64,000 bases of DNA, taken from positions 434,001 through 498,000 of the forward strand of contig OZ241850.1 in assembly GCA_965203045.1 (NCBI GenBank). Direction: 5' to 3'. Below, in pieces: positions 26,620 through 35,823 of the stretch (its first letter is position 1; every line of letters starts with the position of its first letter). This DNA is from G965203045 sp965203045. GTDB taxonomy: Bacteria > Pseudomonadota > Gammaproteobacteria > PS1 > Pseudothioglobaceae. The notes under the pieces were generated by a model. It did no database searches and was not told the origin of the DNA. It was given only the letters and a program-made list of their open reading frames with translations. The position numbers and the translations under genes were made by a program.

Positions 26620-27372
26620 ATGAACAAAAACCTAAATTATACCTTTGACACCATTCGTATAGTGATGGTTAATACCACCGAAGCTGGTAATATCGGCGCT
26701 GCGGCGCGAGCTATGAAGAATATGGCTCTTAGTAATTTATATTTGGTAAACCCGCAAAATTACCCTAGCGCCGCCGCCACTGCTAGAGCAAGTAACGCTG
26801 ATGATATATTGGCAAAAGCAAGGGTTTGTAAATCTTTAGCAGAAGCGGTAGCGGATTGCCAACTAACCATCGGTACCTCACTTAGAAAACGTAATATAAA
26901 GTGGCAACAAACTGATGTGGTAAATGTTTGTAATACTATTATCAAAACAGTTAATAAAGACTCAAAAAAACAAAAAATAGCCATAGTATTTGGCTCTGAA
27001 ACCTCAGGTTTAAGCAATGATGAATTAGATTTGTGTCAAATACTGATGACTATCCCGTCTAATGCCGATTATCCATCTCTTAATTTAGCCCAAGCGGTGC
27101 AAATTTTTAGCTATCAATTATATTTAAAAGTTAGGGACGATGCTACCAGCGCCAACAATAAAAGCATAGAAACACTCCCCACTAACAAAGAATTACAACA
27201 TTTTTACCGCCACTTAGACCAAGTGCTAAAGAGCATTGGTTATACCAACTATCATCGTCCTGATAAACTCATAATCAGACGATTGCGTAATATTTTTAAT
27301 CGCACGCAACTTTATAAAGATGAGGTAGCAATTATGCGTGGCATTTTGACTAAAATTAAAAAATACAAATAA
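26620..27372 (+). CDS. trmJ: tRNA (cytidine/uridine32-2'-O)-methyltransferase
   Basis: A 250-residue SPOUT protein with the N-terminal IRIVMVNTTEAGNIGAAARAM, the cofactor loop VFGSETSGLSNDEL and SNADYPSLNLAQAVQIFSYQ typical of TrmJ, plus a C-terminal helical extension (YRHLDQVLKSIGY) that holds the dimer. It 2'-O-methylates position 32 of several tRNAs. Its stop shares one base with the ftsQ-like start, so the two genes are coupled. In many proteobacteria trmJ stands next to suhB, as here. Confidence 0.95.
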   Translation: MNKNLNYTFDTIRIVMVNTTEAGNIGAAARAMKNMALSNLYLVNPQNYPSAAATARASNADDILAKARVCKSLAEAVADCQLTIGTSLRKRNIKWQQTDVVNVCNTIIKTVNKDSKKQKIAIVFGSETSGLSNDELDLCQILMTIPSNADYPSLNLAQAVQIFSYQLYLKVRDDATSANNKSIETLPTNKELQHFYRHLDQVLKSIGYTNYHRPDKLIIRRLRNIFNRTQLYKDEVAIMRGILTKIKKYK

Positions 27373-28109
27373 TGATATTAAGGTCCAAGAGAGCTAAATT
27401 AAAACCACAATATAAACAGTGGTGGCAAATTAATAGCAAAATTATTTTGTATTTACTTCTAGGCTTAATGTTAACGCTACTGGCATTTTTTGGCACTGAC
27501 ATAATCAAACAGCGCTTACCTAAATTTAACCAATTGCACTATGATATTAAAGGACAAATACCAGCTCCAAGTCTTAGGCATATTAAAAAACAGGTAGATG
27601 CTTTGCTACCAAAATATTATGCCGATGCTGATACTTATAAAATCAAAAACACCATTTTAAAAAATGCTTGGGTTAAAACAGTAATTATTAGCCGACCATT
27701 TTGGAATAGACTACATATCCATATTAAAACTAGACAAATTGCGCTACGACTTAATCAAAAATCCTATATTGATGAAAATGGTGAAGCTTTTAGCCCAAGT
27801 TGGACTTTAAAAAGCAATATTGTGCTTGCAATTGGCAATAAAAACAATGCTAAGGCGATTTACGATGCTTATAAAAATTACCAAAAAACACTTGGCGAGC
27901 ACTTTATTATTAAATTGATTAAATACGACCAAGTAAGCGAGATAAATATTAATAATAACACTTTATTAAAACTAGGTTATGACAAACAAATAGAACGTCT
28001 TAGAAAATTTAATCGCATTTATCCAAACTTAGTGGAAAAATACAAAACTATTGACCATTTAGTTATTGACCTACGTTATAAACAAGGGGTGAGTGTGCAC
28101 AAACAGTAA
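27372..28109 (+). CDS. ftsQ: FtsQ-like cell-division protein
   Basis: A 245-residue bitopic membrane protein: a short basic cytoplasmic tail, one membrane helix (about residues 24-46), then a periplasmic POTRA-like region and the FtsQ beta domain (NAWVKTVIISRPFWNRLHIHI, SYIDENGEAFSP, IDHLVIDLRYKQGVSVH). The closing 'DLRY..G..V' strand is typical of FtsQ. It is more divergent than the neighbouring genes. FtsA and FtsZ, the usual followers, are absent: the next gene converges. The gene is therefore outside a dcw cluster. Confidence 0.8.
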   Translation: MILRSKRAKLKPQYKQWWQINSKIILYLLLGLMLTLLAFFGTDIIKQRLPKFNQLHYDIKGQIPAPSLRHIKKQVDALLPKYYADADTYKIKNTILKNAWVKTVIISRPFWNRLHIHIKTRQIALRLNQKSYIDENGEAFSPSWTLKSNIVLAIGNKNNAKAIYDAYKNYQKTLGEHFIIKLIKYDQVSEININNNTLLKLGYDKQIERLRKFNRIYPNLVEKYKTIDHLVIDLRYKQGVSVHKQ

Positions 28110-28820
28110 TTATTTAATTGCTAATATGCCTTCAAATGCCAAATATTTTTGAATACTGACAAAATCAACAAAACCAGCGCGTTTTAATAAATCAATATTG
28201 CCTTGAGTGGAAAAAGGTTCCAGCACACCTTTTAGACTGCGACTTTTATTAATAATCTCTTCTGCTTGATAACCTCGTTGCAATTTATAATCTGTATAAA
28301 GCGCACTAAATATATCCTGAAATCTCGCATCTGGAGCGCGCATTTTATCAAACAAAATCAAAGCGCCACCCCAGTTAAGAGCTTGATATAATTTATTTAT
28401 GAGTAATTGACGCACAGCGGGAGGAATAAATTGCACAGTGTAGTAGCAAATAATCATATTTGCTAAATTAAATTTAGTTGTCAGAGCATCTGCACAAATA
28501 AAGTCAATATTGTTAAACTTATTGCTTTTATTAGCATAAGTAATCATATCACTAGCAATATCAATACCAATAAATTGCGCTTTTTTATGGATATTATATT
28601 TGCTAAGTTTTTGTAAAAGCGCTCCGGTCGCACAACCAACATCATAGACAAGCGAGCCTTGTTGGATGAAAAAATCACTCAAAGCGCAAATTAATTGGTG
28701 GCCATTTTCATAAAGTGGCACCGATTTAGCAATATGCTTATCAAAATTAGCAACCATATCGCCACTAAATTGCCAATTTGCAGCACCACTACTTATACTA
28801 TCGCCAGAATTAGAAGACAT
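28110..28820 (-). CDS. CmoA-like SAM-dependent enzyme
   Basis: A 236-residue class I Rossmann methyltransferase fold with the SAM-binding motif VYDVGCATGALL. The N-terminal WQFSGDMVANFDKHI, SVPLYENGHQLI, TVQFIPPAVRQLLINKLYQ and NWGGALILFDK blocks align with CmoA, which makes carboxy-SAM for wobble-uridine modification. The arginine residues that bind the extra carboxylate were not checked, and cmoB is not adjacent. A plain methyltransferase is the alternative. The ATG at 28820 is preferred over a TTG at 28835 that abuts the SRP RNA terminator. Confidence 0.65.
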   Translation of the reverse strand: MSSNSGDSISSGAANWQFSGDMVANFDKHIAKSVPLYENGHQLICALSDFFIQQGSLVYDVGCATGALLQKLSKYNIHKKAQFIGIDIASDMITYANKSNKFNNIDFICADALTTKFNLANMIICYYTVQFIPPAVRQLLINKLYQALNWGGALILFDKMRAPDARFQDIFSALYTDYKLQRGYQAEEIINKSRSLKGVLEPFSTQGNIDLLKRAGFVDFVSIQKYLAFEGILAIK

Positions 28821-28835
28821 AAGAAAATTTAGCAA

Positions 28836-28934
28836 AAAGTGCCCAGCAACAAATACCCGATAAAACTGCTACCGCTGCTTTCTTCCGAACCTGACGGGGT
28901 TTACAATCCATCGCCATTAGCAACTAGGCACCAA
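28836..28934 (-). ncRNA. ffs: Signal recognition particle RNA (4.5S)
   Basis: The minus strand carries the universal SRP domain IV, GTCAGGTTCGGAAGAAAGC, with the GGAA tetraloop and asymmetric loop. The ends pair as GTGCCTAG (28931-28924) with CTGGGCAC (28846-28839) to close one long hairpin of about 96-99 nt, the gammaproteobacterial 4.5S form without an Alu domain. A T-run follows the 3' arm as terminator. It is transcribed toward the cmoA-like gene, which begins just beyond the terminator. Confidence 0.95.
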
Positions 28935-28940
28935 CTACAC

Positions 28941-28946
28941 ATTATA
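28941..28946 (-). promoter_or_regulatory. -10 element of the SRP RNA promoter
   Basis: A perfect TATAAT on the minus strand lies 6 nt before the predicted 5' end of the 4.5S RNA, the right spacing for a -10 box. The -35 region about 17 bp further up (TTAATA-like) is weak and very AT-rich. Confidence 0.6.
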
Positions 28947-29065
28947 CTTAAATTATTTTTTTTATTAATATAAGATTTTTTAATTAACAAGGCATATTAA
29001 AAATTAAAATAAATTTTGCTAGGGCAAACACTGCATTAAAATATGTGCATTTTTTAAAAAATTAT

Positions 29066-31864
29066 ATGCAAAACGAATTTTTACACCGTCATATTGGTTT
29101 AACTGATAATGATACTACTGCTATGCTCACTGCTATTGGTGTTAAAAGCCTAGATGATCTCATTAGTAAAACTCTGCCAAGCACGATTTATGACGATACT
29201 GAACTCAATATTGCCAATGGCAAAACTGAGCACGAGGTAATAACATATGCTAAGGAATTAAGCGAGCAAAATCAAGTATTTAAAACCTATATTGGTAGAG
29301 GTTATTACCCAAGCATTACTCCGAGTGTAATTAAACTTAATATTCTTCAAAATCCAAGCTGGTATACAGCTTATACGCCCTATCAAGCAGAAATATCGCA
29401 AGGACGACTGCAAATGCTGCTTAATTTTCAACAAATGGTTACCGACCTGACGGGAATGGAGATTAGTAATGCTTCTCTTTTAGATGAACCTACTGCTGTT
29501 GCCGAGGCAATGATGCTTGCAAGAAGGGTCAACGGCAAAAACTCTTCCAATCGTCTTTTTGTTGATAAACATAACCATCTGCAAACTATTACCGTGCTTA
29601 CAACACGTGCTAAGCCTTTAGGGATTGAATTGATAATTGATGATATGCACAATACTGATTTTGATGATTTTTTTGCTTGCGTTTTGCCACAAATCAACAC
29701 TCTTGGCAAAATAGACGACCTCACCAAAATTACCAAAAAAGCACAAGATAAAAATGTAATTAATATTATTACTACCGATCTACTTGCACTAACTATAATT
29801 AAAACCCCAAAAGAGATGGGGGCAGATATTGTGGTTGGTAATTCTCAACGTTTTGGCGTACCGCTAGGTTTTGGCGGTCCCCATGCTGCATTTTTAGCGA
29901 CTAAGGACAATTATAAACGTCATATTCCCGGACGCATTATTGGTGTTTCCAAAGATATCAAAGGAAGCCTAGCGCTAAGGATGGCGCTACAAACCAGAGA
30001 ACAGCATATTCGCCGTGATAAAGCAACTAGCAACATCTGCACCGCACAGGTTTTACTTGCAATAATAGCAGTAGCGTATGCTATTTATCATGGTAAAGAA
30101 GGTTTAATTAGCATCTCTAGACGTATTGCAGGTTATACAAATTCATTAAAACTAAGCCTAGAGGGGGCAAAAGTTAAGGTATTAAGTGGTAATTTTTTTG
30201 ATACTATTACCCTTGTAGTTAATAATGCTGATACGATACTTAAAAAAGCCCAACAACAACAACTAAATTTAGGCAAAATAGACAAGACTAGAATTAGTAT
30301 CTCCTTAAATGAAACTACCACCTATACTGACTTAGAACAATTAGCCCAGCTATTTAATGCAAAGCTAACACTAACAACTAATACAGGTATTAGCAAACAT
30401 CTGGTTAGAACTAGTGATTTCCTAACGCATTTGGTATTTCATAATTACCGTAGTGAAACCGAGATGATGCGCTATCTTAATAGACTGGAGAAGAAAGATA
30501 TTGCTCTTAATAATTCAATGATTGCGCTGGGTTCTTGCACAATGAAACTTAACTCCGCAACCCAGATGCAAACTATTTCTTTACCCGGCTTTGCTAATCT
30601 ACATCCTTATGTGCCTAAAGAACAAACCAAAGGTTATCAACAATTATGTCAACAATTAGCCGAGTTTTTAATGGAGATTACCGGCTATGATGCCATCTCA
30701 TTACAACCCAATGCTGGCAGTCAAGGCGAGCTTGCCGGATTATTAGCGATTAAACACTACCACCAAGCAAAGGGGGATAATAAACGCCAAATTTGCTTAA
30801 TTCCAACCTCAGCTCACGGCACCAATCCAGCAAGTAGCGTGCTTGCTGGGATGCAGGTACAAATAGTTAACTGCGATGATAAAGGCAATATAGATATTAG
30901 CGATCTAACAAAAAAACTAGAATCTCATAGCGCTGAGATAGCAGCTATAATGATTACCTATCCTTCAACTTTTGGTGTGTTTGAAGCAAATATTAAAGAA
31001 GTTTGCGCCCTAGTGCACAAACACGGCGGACAAGTATACCTAGACGGAGCAAACTTAAATGCTATGGTCGGCCTAGCCAAAGTTGGGCAATTCGGAGCAG
31101 ATGTATCACATATTAACCTACACAAAACCTTCTCCATCCCCCACGGCGGCGGCGGACCTGGAATGGGCCCCATTGGTGTTAAAGCCCACCTAGCAGATTT
31201 CCTGCCGGGCGACCCGCTGATAACTAATTCTGGCGCCGTCAGTGGTGCTAACTTTGGCAGTGCTGGTATCCTACCAATTTCTTGGGCTTATATGCAACTT
31301 TTAGGGGGTGACGGTATGACCTATGCTAGCAAAATAGCAATCCTAAACGCTAATTACATCGCCAAACAATTAGCAGACGACTACCCAATTTTATACACTG
31401 GAGAACAAGGCTTGGTCGCCCATGAGTGTATATTAGATTTGCGTCCGCTAAAAAGCACAAGTGGTATCACCGAAGTTGATATTGCCAAACGTTTAATTGA
31501 CTACGGCTTTCATGCACCAACTATGTCTTTTCCAGTAGCTGGGACTTTAATGGTGGAACCTACTGAGAGCGAATCTAAAGCAGAAATTGACCGCTTCATC
31601 GCTGCAATGAAACAAATCAAGCAAGAAATAAACTCAGTAATAAACGGTAGCTACGACAAACACAACAACCCCTTAAAAAACGCCCCACATACCATAGATG
31701 AACTAGTGCTAGACTGGCAATATCCATACAGCAGAGAACAAGCGGTTTACCCGCTCAAAAGCCTAAAAAACAAACAATATTTTCCACTTGTCAAACGTGT
31801 TGATGATGCTTATGGTGATAAAAATTTGTTTTGTCAGTGTCCTGATGTTGGTGATTATCAATAA
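29066..31864 (+). CDS. gcvP: Glycine dehydrogenase (decarboxylating), P-protein
   Basis: A 932-residue one-chain P-protein of the glycine cleavage system, which decarboxylates glycine with PLP. Two aminotransferase-like halves are present: the N-terminal half has RHIG near the start and YIGRGYYPSITPSV; the C-terminal half has the PLP lysine in SHINLHKTFSIPHGGGGPG. I chose the ATG at 29066 (MQNEFLHRHIG) over one 21 bp upstream. gcvT and gcvH are not next to it, and I saw no glycine riboswitch in the 28947-29065 leader. Confidence 0.97.
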   Translation: MQNEFLHRHIGLTDNDTTAMLTAIGVKSLDDLISKTLPSTIYDDTELNIANGKTEHEVITYAKELSEQNQVFKTYIGRGYYPSITPSVIKLNILQNPSWYTAYTPYQAEISQGRLQMLLNFQQMVTDLTGMEISNASLLDEPTAVAEAMMLARRVNGKNSSNRLFVDKHNHLQTITVLTTRAKPLGIELIIDDMHNTDFDDFFACVLPQINTLGKIDDLTKITKKAQDKNVINIITTDLLALTIIKTPKEMGADIVVGNSQRFGVPLGFGGPHAAFLATKDNYKRHIPGRIIGVSKDIKGSLALRMALQTREQHIRRDKATSNICTAQVLLAIIAVAYAIYHGKEGLISISRRIAGYTNSLKLSLEGAKVKVLSGNFFDTITLVVNNADTILKKAQQQQLNLGKIDKTRISISLNETTTYTDLEQLAQLFNAKLTLTTNTGISKHLVRTSDFLTHLVFHNYRSETEMMRYLNRLEKKDIALNNSMIALGSCTMKLNSATQMQTISLPGFANLHPYVPKEQTKGYQQLCQQLAEFLMEITGYDAISLQPNAGSQGELAGLLAIKHYHQAKGDNKRQICLIPTSAHGTNPASSVLAGMQVQIVNCDDKGNIDISDLTKKLESHSAEIAAIMITYPSTFGVFEANIKEVCALVHKHGGQVYLDGANLNAMVGLAKVGQFGADVSHINLHKTFSIPHGGGGPGMGPIGVKAHLADFLPGDPLITNSGAVSGANFGSAGILPISWAYMQLLGGDGMTYASKIAILNANYIAKQLADDYPILYTGEQGLVAHECILDLRPLKSTSGITEVDIAKRLIDYGFHAPTMSFPVAGTLMVEPTESESKAEIDRFIAAMKQIKQEINSVINGSYDKHNNPLKNAPHTIDELVLDWQYPYSREQAVYPLKSLKNKQYFPLVKRVDDAYGDKNLFCQCPDVGDYQ

Positions 31865-31965
31865 GCTTTGATGTGATTGATATTTTAATATTAGCAAATA
31901 GCTTCGCAATAACTAACTAGCAAAACGCAAAACTTTAATAACTGGTGTTATTACCCTTTTATGAA

Positions 31966-32694
31966 CTATTTAAATGCTTTAGCGTCATACCACTCCTTAT
32001 GTTTTTTGTCAAGAATTAATTTTTCTGGCAGTGTTTTTAATAAACTATACTTTTCTACTAAAGATTTAAATTGTTTTACTTCCGCTGAACTTACGCAATA
32101 ATAAAAAATAAAAAACAACTCATAGCCTGAAAGCTGAGACCTTAAAATATCAGTGTATGACTTTTTATTGGGAATATCACTACTGTCATCAACAAACTTA
32201 ATAGTAGTACAAAAATTTCTAAAATAGTGGCCAATATCAATACGCTGCTCAATAAAATCAAATAATTTTTGAGAAATATCATCTATAGACTCTAGGGTGT
32301 TAGTTTCCAAAAAAGCAATAAAATCATCACGAAGTTTGCGCAAAACTTTTATCCCGTTATAATGATTTCCTCTATCCACAAAATAAACATCTCTCAAAAT
32401 TCCATTATGAAAAGCAATCATTTGAAAAAAAGTGCTTTCAAACCTTTGCTGTTGCATTGTTTTGTGCTGCGATACTAGTTCTTGTTTTTGAATGAGTATG
32501 GCTATGATTAATCCGGCAAAAGCTAAACCAGAAAATAGAGAGGTTAAAACTCCAAAGCTATCTCCAAAAACACCGTATTTATCTATTGATAACTGGTCTA
32601 TTGGCCAAAGTGAATAAAATAGGAATGCGTATGGAGCAACAATTAAAAATACTAAACCTGATGACCATAGAAAGATTGATGGTTTAATTTGCAT
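31966..32694 (-). CDS. Putative phage abortive-infection membrane protein (putAbiC-like)
   Basis: A 242-residue protein with two N-terminal membrane helices (about residues 8-30 and 48-68), then a soluble region containing KTMQQQRFESTFFQMIAFHN, YFRNFCTTIKFVDDS and LSGYELFFIFYYC. This arrangement of 'FESTFFQM..HN' and 'YFR......K.....' is that of the putAbiC family, named for similarity to lactococcal AbiC. It is 74 bp after a type II methyltransferase gene on the same strand, so probably part of a defence block. Its mechanism is unknown. Confidence 0.78.
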   Translation of the reverse strand: MQIKPSIFLWSSGLVFLIVAPYAFLFYSLWPIDQLSIDKYGVFGDSFGVLTSLFSGLAFAGLIIAILIQKQELVSQHKTMQQQRFESTFFQMIAFHNGILRDVYFVDRGNHYNGIKVLRKLRDDFIAFLETNTLESIDDISQKLFDFIEQRIDIGHYFRNFCTTIKFVDDSSDIPNKKSYTDILRSQLSGYELFFIFYYCVSSAEVKQFKSLVEKYSLLKTLPEKLILDKKHKEWYDAKAFK

Positions 32695-32768
32695 CAGTTT
32701 CTATCCACATATAACATTTAGGAGCGACCACTGCTCTAGCGGTTAGCTGGAATGATTTATTACAAGTC

Positions 32769-34013
32769 TTATTGCTTTTGCATAACCACAATATATTCAT
32801 TTTTCATTGTTGTTGCTTTTTTACCTATCTCATTTGTAGGACTATTTTTGCTTGGCATTCTTTTGTTTGGTATATTTCTAATAAATGTGTTTTTATGCTT
32901 AAACCCATGTTTCTCAAATAAATATTTAGTTACTTCATCCGTTGGCAAAATTGTATTTTTCACCCTCCTATTGCCAACCACATAACAAGCATATCCCTTA
33001 GGCCTTATTACGTTAGCTACATTAGCAATAGACCTACTATAATCAACATAAAAACTGAAAACTTCCTTAGCCCTTTTGCAATCTTTTTCGTATATTTTTT
33101 GAATAATTTTATCAATAATGCTAATATTTGTTTTTTCTATTGATTTGGTTTTACCCCCCATTAATTCATTATCAATTTGGCTAGCGTTCTTTACATTTAA
33201 CCACTGATTAGATAATCTTGAAAATTGACCGTAGGCAACTGTTGTTTTGCTGTCTCCATAAGGTGGAGAAGTTACAACTATATCAATAGAGTTTTTGGTT
33301 ATTTCTTTTATATTTTCAGATGAATTAAAATTATAGATATTAGTTTTTGCTTGATTTTTGTTCTTCTTAATATAATCTTTTAGCCCATTTCTATTCCTAA
33401 CAAGTTTCAAACTGATAATCTTAAACACATCAGGACTGAAATTTTTTATATGTTTTTGTGAAATTCTATACAATTTGAACTCACCATTTCTTGTCAAACT
33501 GCTTTCTCTAACAGTTTCACTAAAGGCCACTAAAAAGAAGTTTTGAATTTTCTTATTTTGAATATTATCAATGAATTGTTTTACATTAGCAAGCTTGTGC
33601 TTTGTTTCTCGTTTAAACCAAAAATCAACATTTTTAAAATTTGGTTCAGTAATATCTAACTTTTTTATACCAAAGTTTAATGCAAATAAATAGTCGTTAA
33701 ATTCTTTTAAATGTGAATCCAGTATTTGTAATTCAATTTTTGTTGTTTTGACTTTTGCAATTAATCTTGCTATCGGATTTAAATCTGCACCAAAAGCATC
33801 AATGCCACTCATATTAGCTTCAACAAGTGATGTGCCTGTTCCGCAATATGGATCAAAGAGTATTTTTGATTTTTTCCCATATTCAGAAATAAGCTTATTA
33901 GCAACTTGTGGAATCATCATTGCTGGATAGTTATGATAGCAATGGGTATATTCTTTAGTATTTGATGTTCTAAAATCCCAGGTTGTATCAATGTATCTCT
34001 TTACTGAATTCAT
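32769..34013 (-). CDS. Type II DNA methyltransferase (SPPY motif, probably N4-cytosine)
   Basis: A 414-residue methyltransferase with the SAM-binding motif FDPYCGTGTSLVEA at residues 53-66 and catalytic TSPPY at 248-252. SPPY is usual for N4-cytosine (some N6-adenine) methylases. The N-terminal YTHCYHNYPAMMIPQVANK resembles MvaI/BcnI-associated N4-cytosine enzymes. It shares one base with the stop of the upstream endonuclease gene (TAATG), so the two are co-translated and the methylase protects host sites of that endonuclease. The target sequence cannot be read from the protein alone. Confidence 0.9.
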   Translation of the reverse strand: MNSVKRYIDTTWDFRTSNTKEYTHCYHNYPAMMIPQVANKLISEYGKKSKILFDPYCGTGTSLVEANMSGIDAFGADLNPIARLIAKVKTTKIELQILDSHLKEFNDYLFALNFGIKKLDITEPNFKNVDFWFKRETKHKLANVKQFIDNIQNKKIQNFFLVAFSETVRESSLTRNGEFKLYRISQKHIKNFSPDVFKIISLKLVRNRNGLKDYIKKNKNQAKTNIYNFNSSENIKEITKNSIDIVVTSPPYGDSKTTVAYGQFSRLSNQWLNVKNASQIDNELMGGKTKSIEKTNISIIDKIIQKIYEKDCKRAKEVFSFYVDYSRSIANVANVIRPKGYACYVVGNRRVKNTILPTDEVTKYLFEKHGFKHKNTFIRNIPNKRMPSKNSPTNEIGKKATTMKNEYIVVMQKQ

Positions 34014-34693
34014 TAAATATCCTCTATTTTTTTAAACAATGATGATAATTTATCTTCAAAAACCCTAAATGCGGTGCCATGGTTTCTCGCCATTGTGTTT
34101 TTATCGTGTAACCTGAAATCAACTAATAAATTTCCTGCTATAAATAAATTAAATAATAATTCAGCAGATGTTTCTCGCATTAATTGTGCTCTATAAAAAT
34201 AAAAATATTCATCTCCATTTCTTTCTTCTGTATGTGCAGATATAAACAATAGTGCAGGAATTTTTTCAATAAATCTATTAGCAAGATCTGATAATTGCCA
34301 AGTTGCTATTATTTCTCCAGAAATGTGTTGCACCGATAATTCTTCGTTGTTTGCGACTAAAAATAATCCTGCGTTATTTGGTTTTAACGATATGGTATAA
34401 TACATTCCCAAGCGTCCATTAACATCATAACTACCATACTTTCTAATAGCTTCTAATGGTTTAGTTTGCCACGCTTGTTTATTAAAAGTAAAAAGTGTAA
34501 TCATACTTTGCGAATGGTCTCTATGTGCTTTTATTTCAATTCCTTTTATATCAGGTAAAATAAGATTATTTTCTTTTAGTCCAAGCAATTTTTCAAAAGT
34601 AAAGCCAACGCCTGTTGGACCTTTTCTAAGTGATTTAGTAAATTTTTGGTTTTTTAAATTTTGAAATTTTTGTTTAAATTCTTCTAATACCAT
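34013..34693 (-). CDS. MvaI/BcnI-family type II restriction endonuclease
   Basis: A 226-residue protein with N-terminal KGPTGVGFTFEKLLGLKENN and LPDIKGIEIKAHRDHSQSM. The D48...E53-x-K55 arrangement in PDIKGIEIK is the PD-(D/E)xK catalytic centre as placed in MvaI and BcnI, monomeric enzymes cutting CCWGG/CCSGG-type sites. Pairing with an SPPY-type methylase fits, because M.MvaI and the BcnI methylases modify N4 of cytosine. The exact site here is unknown. It is the first gene of the defence block; no controller (C-protein) gene precedes it in the 230-bp gap before htpX. Confidence 0.88.
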   Translation of the reverse strand: MVLEEFKQKFQNLKNQKFTKSLRKGPTGVGFTFEKLLGLKENNLILPDIKGIEIKAHRDHSQSMITLFTFNKQAWQTKPLEAIRKYGSYDVNGRLGMYYTISLKPNNAGLFLVANNEELSVQHISGEIIATWQLSDLANRFIEKIPALLFISAHTEERNGDEYFYFYRAQLMRETSAELLFNLFIAGNLLVDFRLHDKNTMARNHGTAFRVFEDKLSSLFKKIEDI

Positions 34694-34923
34694 TTTCTAT
34701 TTTGTTTTTGAATTTCACACAAAGCACAACCATTTAGCATGCAACTTATGCTGCCCTTTACTTTAAAAAATTAAATGAAACCAATTATGTTATTGCACTG
34801 CTACTTTATACGCTATGTTACCATAACACTAAAACTATTTGATAATCTTGAATACAACAATTTAAAATCAAAGTTAAAATTTTTGTGTAAAATACATACT
34901 ATTAATTATTAACTTAGAAACTT

Positions 34924-35820
34924 ATGAGACGCGTTACTTATTTTTTAGCGACTAACTTTGCTATTATTATTGTGATGAGTATTACCCTTAGAATTTTGGG
35001 GGTAGATAGCTTGTTAGCGGAAAATGGAGTAGATTTAGATATTAATGCTTTGCTTATTTTTGCTGCTATTTTTGGTTTTGGTGGAGCTTTTATATCGCTT
35101 CTAATATCTAAATGGATGGCAAAAAAACTATCGGGGACACAAATTATTGCCAAACCTAGCAATCAGCAAGAGCAGTGGTTGTTGGATACAGTTGCAAATC
35201 AAGCAAAAATAGTTGGTATTAAAATGCCTGAGGTGGGTATTTTCCCCAGTAATGATATGAATGCTTTTGCAACAGGGGCCAATAAAAATAATGCCCTAGT
35301 TGCTGTGAGCAGCGGTTTGCTTGGGCGAATGAGTGAAGGCGAGATTGAAGCGGTTTTAGGACATGAGGTAAGTCATGTTGCCAACGGCGATATGGTGACG
35401 CTAACACTTATTCAAGGCGTGGTGAATACTTTTGTTATCTTTTTTGCACGTATAATTGGACACTTTGTTGATAGAGTTATTCTAAAAAATGAACGTGGCT
35501 ATGGCATTGGTTATTTTCTAACTGTTATTGTTGCTGAAATTGTGCTGGCGATTTTAGCTAGTGTTATTGTGATGTATTATTCTAGAAAACGTGAGTTTGT
35601 CGCCGATACTGGTGGCGCTGATTTAGCAGGAACGCATAATATGGTGTCTGCTTTAAGAAGATTGGGGCAAATGGAGCCTGAAGCCCTGCCAGACCAACTA
35701 GCAGCTTTTGGTATTGGCGAGAAGAAAAAAACAGGCATTAAAGCGCTATGGTCATCACATCCACCAATTAAAAGTAGAATAGCAGCCTTAGAAAAAAGAG
35801 AAGCTCTACGCAACCAATAA
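34924..35820 (+). CDS. htpX: HtpX membrane protease
   Basis: A 298-residue inner-membrane M48B metalloprotease with two N-terminal membrane helices, the zinc site HEVSH at residues 147-151, two further helices and the third ligand region REFVADTGGADLAG. It degrades damaged membrane proteins alongside FtsH. Length matches E. coli (293). In the 34694-34923 leader I find no clear sigma-32 site: a CTTGAAT at about 34848 lacks a CCCCAT partner. map starts 3 bp after the stop, so they are probably co-transcribed. Confidence 0.96.
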   Translation: MRRVTYFLATNFAIIIVMSITLRILGVDSLLAENGVDLDINALLIFAAIFGFGGAFISLLISKWMAKKLSGTQIIAKPSNQQEQWLLDTVANQAKIVGIKMPEVGIFPSNDMNAFATGANKNNALVAVSSGLLGRMSEGEIEAVLGHEVSHVANGDMVTLTLIQGVVNTFVIFFARIIGHFVDRVILKNERGYGIGYFLTVIVAEIVLAILASVIVMYYSRKREFVADTGGADLAGTHNMVSALRRLGQMEPEALPDQLAAFGIGEKKKTGIKALWSSHPPIKSRIAALEKREALRNQ

Positions 35821-35823
35821 TTA

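Noticed and set aside
28947..29065. Glycine riboswitch before gcvP
   Set aside because: The leader is short and AT-rich without the conserved GGAGA-type core.
31937..31952. AATAAC-TGGT-GTTATT hairpin between gcvP and the AbiC-like gene as terminator
   Set aside because: Only 6 AT-rich pairs and no clear T-run; too weak to call.
32695..32768. Imperfect inverted repeat with TAAC and GTTA ends between the methylase and AbiC-like genes, like an integron attC
   Set aside because: Too short, the core does not match GTTRRRY/RYYYAAC well, and no matching site flanks the block.
34694..34923. Possible controller-protein box or heat-shock promoter between the endonuclease gene and htpX
   Set aside because: Only a small TGTTA-TGG-TAACA palindrome and a lone CTTGAAT; no C-protein gene and no CCCCAT partner.
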